A DNA stretch of 8,101 nt, from positions 1 to 8,101 of the forward strand of contig JALOCD010000144.1 in NCBI GenBank assembly GCA_023228025.1. Reading direction: 5' to 3'. How positions within the stretch are numbered: the first letter of the stretch is position 1; every line of letters starts with the position of its first letter. The notes under the pieces are model-generated. The model searched no databases. It was not told the DNA's origin and saw only the letters and a program-made list of their open reading frames with translations. Of the stretch, positions 1 through 6,152 are shown piece by piece. This DNA is from Prolixibacteraceae bacterium. Its GTDB lineage: Bacteria > Bacteroidota > Bacteroidia > Bacteroidales > Prolixibacteraceae. A program made the translations under genes and the position numbers.

Positions 1-1628
1 TGAATTACCATGTGGGAAATTTCCCGGAAAACAGTTCACGGATCATCGCCGCCATCGGTAAGGCAAAAGAGCAAGGCGCCGATTTGGTCCTCTTCTCTGA
101 GTTATCCGTTTGTGGTTATTATCCGAATGATCTCCTGGAAAGATTGGAGTTTATTCAGGAATCGCTCGCTGCCATTGAGAAGATCGCTTCAGTCTGTCAT
201 GGAATTGCTGCGCTGGTGGGCGGCCCCAGTTTCAACCCCAGTCCGAAAGGGAAAATGCTCTTCAATTCTGCCTTTTTTTTAAAGGACGGTGCCATAAAAA
301 GTATCCACAGCAAAACACTACTGCCTACGTATGATGTGTTCGATGAATACCGTCATTTTGAATCGAACAAAGAATTTAATTTGATAGAGCTGAATGGTTG
401 TAAGATAGCTGTAACGATCTGCGAAGATCTTTGGTTTAGCCAGAAGGTGATGAATGCTTTTGGAAGGGAAAATCTCTATGCTACCTCACCGATGGAGGAA
501 AATTGCAGGCAATGTCCCGATCTGGTTGTCAATCTCTCGGCCTCTCCCTTCTCTTACCGTCAGGAAAGATTAAGGAAAGATATTGTGATCGAAAACGCAG
601 TGAAATACCAGGTACCTGTTATCTATGTGAATCAGGTAGGGGCTCAGACAGAACTGATTTTTGATGGGGGATCTTTTATGGTTGATAAGCAGGGAAAAGT
701 GGTAAAAGAGCTGGCCTATTTCGTCGAGGATTTTGCCATCGTGGAGACCTTGGATGGGGCGGTAAACCAACTGCAGCCTCAGGCAGAAACATCTGAAAAA
801 ATATACCAGGCGCTAGTACTGGGGATTGCCGATTATTTTGGAAAATCAGGTTTCAGCAAGGCCACCCTTGGATTATCAGGGGGTATTGATTCTGCCTTGA
901 CATTGGTCCTTGCAGTCAGGGCGCTTGGGGCCGGGAATGTCAAAGTGCTGCTGATGCCCTCACAATACTCTTCCGATCACTCCGTGACAGATGCTGTTAC
1001 ATTGGCACATCGGCTTGGGGTTTCCTATGATACACTTCCCATCCATGATATTGCGGTCGCATTTGACCAAACGCTTGCCCCAATATTCAAATGCTTGCCC
1101 AATGACCTGACGGAGGAGAACATTCAGGCAAGGGTGCGAGGTATTTTGCTGATGGCATTCTCCAACAAATTTGGAAATATTCTTCTCAACACCTCTAACA
1201 AAAGCGAAGCAGCGGTAGGGTATGGTACCCTCTACGGGGACATGAACGGCGGTTTGTCCGTTTTGGGAGATTTGTATAAAACTGAGGTGTACCAACTCTC
1301 AAAATATATCAACAGGGAGGAGGAGATCATTCCTGTAAATACCATCCTGAAACCACCCTCCGCGGAATTGAGGCCAGGTCAGAAGGATTCGGATTCCCTT
1401 CCTGATTATGAACTGCTGGATGCCATTCTCTATCAGTACATCGACCAGGCCAGAAGTGTTGATGACATTATCTTCGATGGATTTGATGAAACAATCGTTA
1501 GAAAAGTGGTAAATCTGGTCAACAGAAACGAATACAAACGCTTTCAGGCGCCACCTACCCTCAGGGTTTCATCCAAGGCATTTGGGTTTGGCAGGAAAAT
1601 GCCGATTGTAGCGAGGTACCCACTGTAA
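1..1628 (+). CDS. nadE: Glutamine-dependent NAD+ synthetase (5' partial)
   Basis: This enzyme makes NAD+ from deamido-NAD+ (nicotinic acid adenine dinucleotide), ATP and glutamine, the last step of NAD synthesis, in the cytoplasm. Two domains are visible (numbering from the GTG at 12). The N-terminal nitrilase-type glutaminase has the expected Glu30 (FSELS), Lys101 (HSKTLLP) and Cys137 (TICEDLW). The C-terminal ATP-pyrophosphatase domain has the P-loop SGGIDS at 289-294. The frame is open to the window edge and the codons before GTG 12 read N-Y-H, giving the family motif NYHVGNF. GTG 12 is therefore internal and the true start is probably under ten codons outside the window. At about 540-550 residues it matches the short two-domain bacterial class. 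The stop is TAA 1626-1628, followed directly by repeat DNA. No clear terminator hairpin was found downstream. Confidence 0.96.
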   Translation, partial: NYHVGNFPENSSRIIAAIGKAKEQGADLVLFSELSVCGYYPNDLLERLEFIQESLAAIEKIASVCHGIAALVGGPSFNPSPKGKMLFNSAFFLKDGAIKSIHSKTLLPTYDVFDEYRHFESNKEFNLIELNGCKIAVTICEDLWFSQKVMNAFGRENLYATSPMEENCRQCPDLVVNLSASPFSYRQERLRKDIVIENAVKYQVPVIYVNQVGAQTELIFDGGSFMVDKQGKVVKELAYFVEDFAIVETLDGAVNQLQPQAETSEKIYQALVLGIADYFGKSGFSKATLGLSGGIDSALTLVLAVRALGAGNVKVLLMPSQYSSDHSVTDAVTLAHRLGVSYDTLPIHDIAVAFDQTLAPIFKCLPNDLTEENIQARVRGILLMAFSNKFGNILLNTSNKSEAAVGYGTLYGDMNGGLSVLGDLYKTEVYQLSKYINREEEIIPVNTILKPPSAELRPGQKDSDSLPDYELLDAILYQYIDQARSVDDIIFDGFDETIVRKVVNLVNRNEYKRFQAPPTLRVSSKAFGFGRKMPIVARYPL

Positions 1629-1633
1629 AAAAG

Positions 1634-1727
1634 AGGGGGAGACTTGGCGAGGGGGAGAGGGGGAGAACGAATGACGGATGGACGGAACGAATGACGGAGA
1701 GACGGAAAGAAGGAGGGGATGACAAGG
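1634..1727. repeat. Degenerate purine-rich octamer repeat
   Basis: Starting a few bases after the nadE stop, the plus strand is almost all purine and falls into 8-base units such as GGAGACTT, GGCGAGGG, AATGACGG, ATGGACGG and AGAGACGG, with one 4-base slip near 1686. A 16-base block at 1691-1706 (ATGACGGAGAGACGGA) recurs exactly, reverse-complemented, at 6564-6579 inside the hypothetical gene. The two arrays therefore belong to one family in opposite orientations. No coding potential is evident. Confidence 0.75.
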
Positions 1728-1771
1728 AAGAAGAAATGAAACGTAGAAACAGTGAAAGTCTTTTTTTCTTT

Positions 1772-1798
1772 TAATCTGTGTAATTTGTGTCATCTGGG
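1772..1798. repeat. Nonamer repeat, three units
   Basis: Three consecutive 9-base units are seen: TAATCTGTG, TAATTTGTG and TCATCTGGG. A 13-base stretch (TGTGTAATTTGTG, 1777-1789) recurs in the same orientation at 1887-1899 in the next array. Confidence 0.65.
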
Positions 1799-1831
1799 GT
1801 GAGGAGGAGTTTAAGCGTTTGAAATGTTTCC

Positions 1832-1902
1832 CAATTCTGTTTATTCTGTAATTCTGCAAATCCTGCTTCAGACAATTTGTGTGATTTGTGTAATTTGTGG
1901 TT
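1832..1902. repeat. Nonamer repeat with two unit types
   Basis: About eight units of 9 bases (one of 8). The left half uses ATTCTGT-type units (CAATTCTGT, TTATTCTGT, AATTCTGC, AAATCCTGC). The bridge is TTCAGACAA, and the right half uses TTTGTGTGA, TTTGTGTAA and TTTGTGGTT. Together with the two arrays upstream it fills most of the gap between nadE and the crp promoter. No open frame here looks like a gene. Confidence 0.65.
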
Positions 1903-1926
1903 GGGTGGGGTTTAATCCGCGGTTAT

Positions 1927-1957
1927 TTTGATTTTGGAGGATTAATTTATATTTTTG
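1927..1957 (+). promoter_or_regulatory. Bacteroidetes-type sigma-A promoter for the Crp/Fnr gene
   Basis: TTTG at 1927-1930, a 19-base spacer, then TATTTTTG at 1950-1957 matches the Bacteroidetes consensus TTTG-N19-TAnnTTTG exactly. Transcription would start near 1962-1965, giving a leader of about 20 bases to the ATG at 1985. The promoter covers an upstream in-frame TTG at 1955, which argues against that codon as the start. Confidence 0.75.
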
Positions 1958-1984
1958 AGATGTTTTACAACATTTTTCTCAGCA

Positions 1985-2683
1985 ATGTCCGACAATTTTG
2001 GTTTTGAAAGTCCGTTCAAAGGGGAGAACTGCATATTCAATTTACTGACGCCCGATGAGATGTCCATACTGAAGGCAAATTCGTCTATTACCCGCTACCG
2101 GAAAAATGATTACATCTTTATGGAAGGTGATGCTCCTGTTGGCATGCAATACCTCAAGGAGGGAAAAGTAAAATTGATTAAAGAGGGGATAAGTGGCAGG
2201 GAGCAGATAATCAGGATGTTTACCGAAAATGGATTGATAAGTTACAGGTCCCTTCTCGCCGGAGAACCCCACAATGGAACCGCAATTGCCATTGAAGATT
2301 CAGAAATTGTAACGATCACACCTAACATTTTGTATGGCGTCCTGCTCAAAAATTGTGATTTTTCACTGGCACTGCTCAAAGATCTGGCTTTGGAATTGGG
2401 TCATTCCAACCATCGTACAGTAAGTCTTACCCAAAAGCACATTCGTGGCAGGCTGTCCGAGTCAATCCTGTTTTTGAAGGAAAAATATGGATTCGAAAAT
2501 GACGGACAGACGTTGAAAGTTTACCTCTCCCGCGAGGATCTGGCCAGTCTCTCCAACATGACCGCATCCAATGCCATTCGTACGCTTTCGACCTTTGCCG
2601 GAGAAAAAATCATTGCCATGGATGGCAGGAAGATCAAGATTACAGATCTTTCCAAGCTTGAGAAGATAAGCAAACAAGGATAA
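1985..2683 (+). CDS. Crp/Fnr-family transcriptional regulator
   Basis: A 232-residue cytoplasmic DNA-binding regulator. Residues about 20-130 form the cyclic-nucleotide-binding-type beta barrel (FMEGDAP, YLKEGKVKLI), followed by a long dimerisation helix. A winged helix-turn-helix lies at about 181-222 (LSREDLASLSNMTASNAIR, then the wing near MDGRKIKI). The region matching the cAMP phosphate-binding cassette (about 83-101) reads GLISYRS...GEPHNGTAIA. It lacks both the Glu and the Arg that bind cAMP in E. coli Crp, so cAMP is an unlikely ligand. There is no Fnr-type N-terminal cysteine cluster, so an iron-sulfur sensor is also unlikely. ATG 1985 was chosen over TTG 1955 because the promoter overlaps the latter. 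The stop codon TAA 2681-2683 lies inside a GGATAAA repeat. The regulated genes cannot be told from this window. Confidence 0.92.
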   Translation: MSDNFGFESPFKGENCIFNLLTPDEMSILKANSSITRYRKNDYIFMEGDAPVGMQYLKEGKVKLIKEGISGREQIIRMFTENGLISYRSLLAGEPHNGTAIAIEDSEIVTITPNILYGVLLKNCDFSLALLKDLALELGHSNHRTVSLTQKHIRGRLSESILFLKEKYGFENDGQTLKVYLSREDLASLSNMTASNAIRTLSTFAGEKIIAMDGRKIKITDLSKLEKISKQG

Positions 2684-2709
2684 AGGATAAAGTAAAAAGG
2701 ATAAAGTGG
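2676..2709 (+). repeat. GGATAAA heptamer element, copy 1
   Basis: The element is built of 7-base units: GGATAAA, GGATAAA, GTAAAAA, GGATAAA, then GTGG. It starts inside the last codons of the Crp/Fnr gene and contains its stop codon. It matches copy 3 (6911-6944) at 32 of 34 positions. It matches copy 2 (2786-2817, opposite strand) at 31 of 32. Confidence 0.85.
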
Positions 2710-2750
2710 CATTCGAGCTGAATTGAACTTTGTCTCACCTAATAATTAAG

Positions 2751-2785
2751 AAAAGACGCCGCAAATCAACATTGCAGCGTCTTTT
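2751..2785. terminator. Bidirectional hairpin terminator between convergent genes
   Basis: The left arm AAAAGACGCCGCAA (2751-2764) pairs with TTGCAGCGTCTTTT (2772-2785) across a 7-base loop, with one mismatch in 14. The A-tract on one side and T-tract on the other give a U-run in either direction. It can therefore end both the Crp/Fnr transcript (+) and the tdk/murF-alr transcript (-). Confidence 0.8.
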
Positions 2786-2817
2786 ACTTTATCCTTTTCA
2801 CTTTATCCTTTATCCTT
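2786..2817 (-). repeat. GGATAAA heptamer element, copy 2 (inverted)
   Basis: On the minus strand this is the same heptamer element as copy 1, with one difference in 32 positions. It starts at the last two bases of the murF-alr stop codon and ends against the terminator hairpin. Copies 1 and 2 thus form a long inverted repeat around the terminator. Confidence 0.85.
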
Positions 2818-5302
2818 ACTCTTCGAAATATATCCGTTTGACCCTTTGCCCAACTGTTGTAAGCACCTCATAAGGAATCGTTCCCATCCACTCGGCGATT
2901 TTTCCGACCGGCTGTCCTTCACCGAAAAGAATGACTGTATCATCTTCCTGGCAAGCGATATCCGTGACATCTGCCATGCACATGTCCATGCAAACTGTGC
3001 CGGCAATGGGGGCAGGAATGCCGTTAACAAGGATACTCCCAACGCCATTGCCCAATCTACGGCTGTAACCATCGGCATACCCTATCGGGATGATGGCAAT
3101 CCTGGTAAGGCGTGCAGCCACAAAACTTCGGCCATAGCCAACACTTTCGCCGGGCTGGACCGTCTTGATTTGAGAAATGGTGGATTTTAGGGTTGCCACA
3201 TTCTTTAACTGAGATGAATGATTTGGACTCGATCCGTACAATCCAATACCCAGCCTGACCATGTTAAGTTGCATTTCAGGGAAGCGTTCGATGCCGGCAG
3301 AGTTGAGCACGTGGAGAAGAATGCTGTAGTCAAATTCCCTGGTAATTAATTGACTTAGCCGGTGAAAATTTTCAAACTGCTGCAACGTAAAGTTATCGTT
3401 GGCAGCATCTTCACTCACGGCAAGATGGGTAAAGACAGACCGAACGTAAAGTGTATCCCTCTTTTTTATGTAGGAGACCAGGTTTTCAATCTCCGACGGA
3501 GAATCGAATCCAAGCCTCTTCATGCCTGTATCGATTTTAATGTGGATCGGGAAATTGTTAACAGCGCTTTTTTTCAGGGCTTCATCGAAACTGCGCAAAA
3601 GCGTAAAACGGTAGATATTCGGCTCAAGCCTGTTTTCAATCATGGATCCAAAGCTGTGTTCTTCGGGGTTCATAACCACAATGGGCAATTCAATTCCGGC
3701 GTTGCGTAACGCTATCCCTTCATCGGCGATGGCCACCGCAAGGTAGTCCACCCTGTGAAACTGTAGGATTCTGGCTACTTCCACCGATCCGGTTCCGTAG
3801 GAGAAAGCTTTGACCATGGCCATCAGCTTGGTCTCAGGTCTAAGTTGTCGACGATAGTGGTTGAGGTTGTGCACCATCGCGCTCAGGTTGATCTCCATGA
3901 TGGTTTGGTGCCTTTTCTCCTGCAACAGTGTCGAGATCCTGTCGAACCTGAAACTTCTAGCCCCTTTCAAAAGAATCACCTCATCCCTGAAGTCTGATTC
4001 GTGAAAATGAAGCAGAAACTCCTCGGTATCTGGGAAGAAATGTTTCTCTTCTACTTGAAATGCATCGCTGAAAATACTGATCTGCTTTCCGATACCAATC
4101 ATCTTGCTGATGTTTCGCAATCGGATGTATTCGGCGACTTCACGGTAGAGTAGTTCGGGGTTTATGCCCGATTGGAGGATGTCTGACAGAATCAGGGTGC
4201 TTTTTAGTTTTTGGGCGTCTTTTTGCTGAACCAGAAAATCGAGTGCATTGATCAGGGAGGCGGTGTCGGAGTTGTAGCTGTCGTCAATGATGGCACACCC
4301 ATTGTTTCCCTTCTTGATTTCGAGACGCATGGAGAGTGTGGAAAGATGCAGAAAGAGATGCTCGAAACTACCCGGTTTCATTCCTGTTGCCAGAACATAA
4401 GCCCAGCAGTGGATGGCATTTTCGACGTGTGCCCCATCCGTAAAAGGGATAACCAGGGAGATGATTTTTCCATTAAAAAGGGCTTCAATAACGGTGGTTA
4501 GATTCGAACTCTTCCTGGAAATAATTAGCAAATCGGCCTCTTCCCGGGCAGACCAGCGAAAAAATCGTGGATTTCCTGAGTAGGATATTCCAGATAAAGC
4601 TTGATGTACCGGTTCAAAATCCTTGCAGTAGACAATGAGCTGACAGTTGACAAATAGCTTTACCTTTTCATTCACCAACTCCTCAATCGAGGAAAAATTT
4701 TCGAGATGGGCATTCCCCAGGTGGGTAAAAATACCGTGATCGGGGTGAAGTATGACCTCCAGCCTTGACATCTCTCCGGGTTTGGATATGCCGGCCTCGA
4801 AAAGCGCCAAATCAAAACTGTCATCCATCAACCAGACAGAAAGGGGATTTCCAATTTGTGAGTTGTAACTGCGAGGACTTCTGACTACCCGACGCGAAGC
4901 TCCAAGAATTTCGGAAAGCCACTCCTTTACCATTGTTTTTCCATTGCTTCCGGTGATGGCTGTCACAGGATAGTTGAATCGTCTGCGGTGAGCTGCTGCA
5001 ATCATTTGCAAGGCAGTCAGAGTGTTTTCAACTACAATATACGAAGCCGGGACAGGGCTTTTACTTCTGTCTGGAAGGGTTGAAACAACAAAGCAGAAGA
5101 CCTCCTTCGAATTTGCATCAGCAATATAATTGTGGCCATTGTTTCTTCCATTCTTGAGCGCAAAGAAGAGGGTCTCTTTCCCCGATAGGATTGTTCGGCT
5201 GTCAAAGGCGAGGTAACGTACCGGATGATCTGTTGTTGTCCCATATTGAATCAGCTGACCATGGACAATTGAGGCAATCTCGGTCAGGGTGTAGTCCATC
5301 AT
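2816..5302 (-). CDS. murF-alr: Bifunctional MurF ligase / alanine racemase
   Basis: An 828-residue cytoplasmic fusion. The N-terminal part (about 1-460) is UDP-MurNAc-tripeptide:D-alanyl-D-alanine ligase, which adds D-Ala-D-Ala to complete the peptidoglycan pentapeptide. It carries the ATP loop GSNGKT at 118-123, the MurF-like EAGISKPGEM and NAHLENF motifs, and IDDSYNSD. The C-terminal part (from about Met469) is a PLP-dependent alanine racemase that makes D-Ala. It has the PLP lysine Lys498 (MVKAFSYGTG), HIKIDTGMKRLGF, catalytic Tyr723 (VGYGRSF) and CMDM. The fusion is well established in Bacteroidetes and both halves keep their key residues. ATG 5302 was chosen because it overlaps the tdk stop as ATGA, indicating translational coupling; a second ATG follows directly at 5299. 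A longer in-frame start at 5338 would lie deep inside tdk and adds 12 residues unlike the family. Confidence 0.96.
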   Translation of the reverse strand: MMDYTLTEIASIVHGQLIQYGTTTDHPVRYLAFDSRTILSGKETLFFALKNGRNNGHNYIADANSKEVFCFVVSTLPDRSKSPVPASYIVVENTLTALQMIAAAHRRRFNYPVTAITGSNGKTMVKEWLSEILGASRRVVRSPRSYNSQIGNPLSVWLMDDSFDLALFEAGISKPGEMSRLEVILHPDHGIFTHLGNAHLENFSSIEELVNEKVKLFVNCQLIVYCKDFEPVHQALSGISYSGNPRFFRWSAREEADLLIISRKSSNLTTVIEALFNGKIISLVIPFTDGAHVENAIHCWAYVLATGMKPGSFEHLFLHLSTLSMRLEIKKGNNGCAIIDDSYNSDTASLINALDFLVQQKDAQKLKSTLILSDILQSGINPELLYREVAEYIRLRNISKMIGIGKQISIFSDAFQVEEKHFFPDTEEFLLHFHESDFRDEVILLKGARSFRFDRISTLLQEKRHQTIMEINLSAMVHNLNHYRRQLRPETKLMAMVKAFSYGTGSVEVARILQFHRVDYLAVAIADEGIALRNAGIELPIVVMNPEEHSFGSMIENRLEPNIYRFTLLRSFDEALKKSAVNNFPIHIKIDTGMKRLGFDSPSEIENLVSYIKKRDTLYVRSVFTHLAVSEDAANDNFTLQQFENFHRLSQLITREFDYSILLHVLNSAGIERFPEMQLNMVRLGIGLYGSSPNHSSQLKNVATLKSTISQIKTVQPGESVGYGRSFVAARLTRIAIIPIGYADGYSRRLGNGVGSILVNGIPAPIAGTVCMDMCMADVTDIACQEDDTVILFGEGQPVGKIAEWMGTIPYEVLTTVGQRVKRIYFEE

Positions 5303-5880
5303 GGTTTTAGGTTGATGGTCCGGAAACATTCGCGGCAAAGAGGTTCATAGCTATCCTTTTCTCCCAGCATAACCAATTTTTCTGCATCCGTTAACCTGTG
5401 ACTGAAATGGGCGATGTGGCCGCATCTCATGCAAACCGCGTGAACCTTGGTAACATACTCGGCGCAGGCCATTAATCCCGGCATCGGACCAAAAGGCGCT
5501 CCACGAAAATCCATGTCCAGTCCGGCGACAATTACCCGTATGCCCATGTCTGCAAGTTTATTGCAAACCTCTACAAGGTTTTCGTCGAAAAATTGGGCCT
5601 CATCGATGCCAATGACATCGATGTTGCCGGAGAGCAATAATATGGTGGAAGAGTTGTCAATGGCCGTCGACCGGATGGTATTTTCGTCATGGGAGACTAC
5701 GTCCGTAGAAGAGTAACGTGTGTCGATGGTTGGTTTAAATATTTCGACCCGCTGTTTGGCAATTTCCGCCCTGCGCAATCTGCGGATTAGTTCTTCCGTT
5801 TTCCCTGAAAACATTGATCCTACGATGACTTCAATCCAGCCCCGCTTCCGCCCATTGTTCAAATTACTCTCGATAAACAT
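5299..5880 (-). CDS. tdk: Thymidine kinase (type II)
   Basis: A 193-residue cytoplasmic enzyme that phosphorylates thymidine to dTMP with ATP, for nucleotide salvage. It is the TK1-like type, with P-loop GSMFSGKT at 21-28 and DEAQFF with the catalytic Glu94. The structural zinc site has four cysteines (CMRC at 150-153 and CREC at 182-185). The length is normal, and the roughly 15-residue extension before WIEVIVGSMF fits Bacteroidetes homologues, which supports ATG 5880 as the start. The stop overlaps the start of murF-alr, so the two genes form an operon. Salvage and cell-wall synthesis have no direct metabolic link, so the pairing may simply be shared growth-linked expression. A promoter -7 element lies only four bases before the start codon. 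Confidence 0.96.
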   Translation of the reverse strand: MFIESNLNNGRKRGWIEVIVGSMFSGKTEELIRRLRRAEIAKQRVEIFKPTIDTRYSSTDVVSHDENTIRSTAIDNSSTILLLSGNIDVIGIDEAQFFDENLVEVCNKLADMGIRVIVAGLDMDFRGAPFGPMPGLMACAEYVTKVHAVCMRCGHIAHFSHRLTDAEKLVMLGEKDSYEPLCRECFRTINLKP

Positions 5881-5884
5881 AGTT

Positions 5885-5916
5885 CAAAAATAGTTTTTTT
5901 CTGCTTCTTTTAGAAA
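5885..5916 (-). promoter_or_regulatory. Candidate promoter for tdk/murF-alr, near-leaderless
   Basis: On the minus strand TATTTTTG (5892-5885) matches the -7 consensus TAnnTTTG. Twenty bases upstream lies TTTC (5916-5913), one base off the -33 consensus TTTG. Only four bases separate the -7 motif from the tdk ATG, so transcription would begin at or within a few bases of the start codon. Confidence 0.5.
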
Positions 5917-5969
5917 CAATTTATGCTGGTAAGTGATCAATTGAAAATGACTTATTTCTACCCACATTT

Positions 5970-5985
5970 TGTTCCTAACGGAACA
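5970..5985. repeat. Small palindrome, possible REP-like hairpin
   Basis: TGTTCC, loop TAAC, GGAACA gives a perfect 6-base-pair hairpin. It begins 9 bases past the stop codon of the transposase remnant (reading the minus strand). TTCTACC boxes lie on both sides, at 5956-5962 and 6003-6009, in the same orientation. This arrangement resembles the short palindromes associated with Y1 (TnpA-REP type) transposases. The family assignment is inference from memory of such elements. Confidence 0.4.
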
Positions 5986-5993
5986 TGCATCAT

Positions 5994-6110
5994 TCATCGA
6001 TATTCTACCGGGATAAATAGGTATCTCTCATCAAAATCAACCTCAAATTTCTCCAAAAATTCATGATATTCTTCTGCAAAGGTCTTTTTACGCGTCCCAT
6101 TCCTTTGTGG
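5994..6110 (-). pseudogene. Remnant of an IS200-like (Y1) transposase C-terminus
   Basis: The minus strand encodes a short stretch ending at TGA (5996-5994) that reads RKKTFAEEYHEFLEKF, then EVDFDERYLF and PVEYR. This resembles the C-terminal tail of Bacteroidetes Y1/IS200-like transposases (pattern RKKTF-EEY-EFL-KFE-DYDE-YLF). Upstream, the frame has no usable start codon before a stop near 6144, and there is no HUH motif or catalytic Tyr. A neighbouring frame reads PHHK just before, which could be the family's EEHH segment after a frameshift. It is a decayed fragment of at most about 46 codons. The last residues overlap the TTCTACC box next to the palindrome. Without a database search the assignment is probable, not certain. 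Confidence 0.5.
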
Positions 6111-6116
6111 TGCGGT

Positions 6117-6124
6117 TAAATTTG
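6117..6124 (+). promoter_or_regulatory. Candidate -7 element for the hypothetical gene
   Basis: TAAATTTG matches the Bacteroidetes -7 consensus TAnnTTTG and would give a leader of roughly 20 bases to the ATG at 6153. No TTTG lies at the expected distance upstream, so the -33 element is weak or absent. Confidence 0.4.
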
Positions 6125-6152
6125 TATTTTTACCATCTTCAATTCAATTTCT

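Noticed and set aside
10..282. Plus-strand 90-codon frame at the left edge
   Set aside because: It is an out-of-frame shadow of the glutaminase domain of nadE, whose motifs are all in the other frame.
1569..1859. Minus-strand open frame of 96 codons after nadE
   Set aside because: It reads across the nadE end and the intergenic repeats and is made of low-complexity Ser/Pro and Thr-Gln-Ile runs; there is no protein-like composition.
1955..1984. TTG at 1955 as the Crp/Fnr start, with GGAGG at 1936-1940 as ribosome binding site
   Set aside because: The TTG overlaps the -7 promoter element, the spacing from GGAGG is too long (14 bases), and the added 10 residues are not family-like.
4211..4501. 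Plus-strand frames opposite murF-alr (also 2846-3190 and 3362-3709)
   Set aside because: They are antisense to the well-supported MurF and Alr domains and show no recognisable motifs of their own.
5303..5338. Upstream ATG at 5338 as the murF-alr start
   Set aside because: It lies inside tdk and adds 12 residues without family similarity; ATG 5302, which overlaps the tdk stop, is the natural start.
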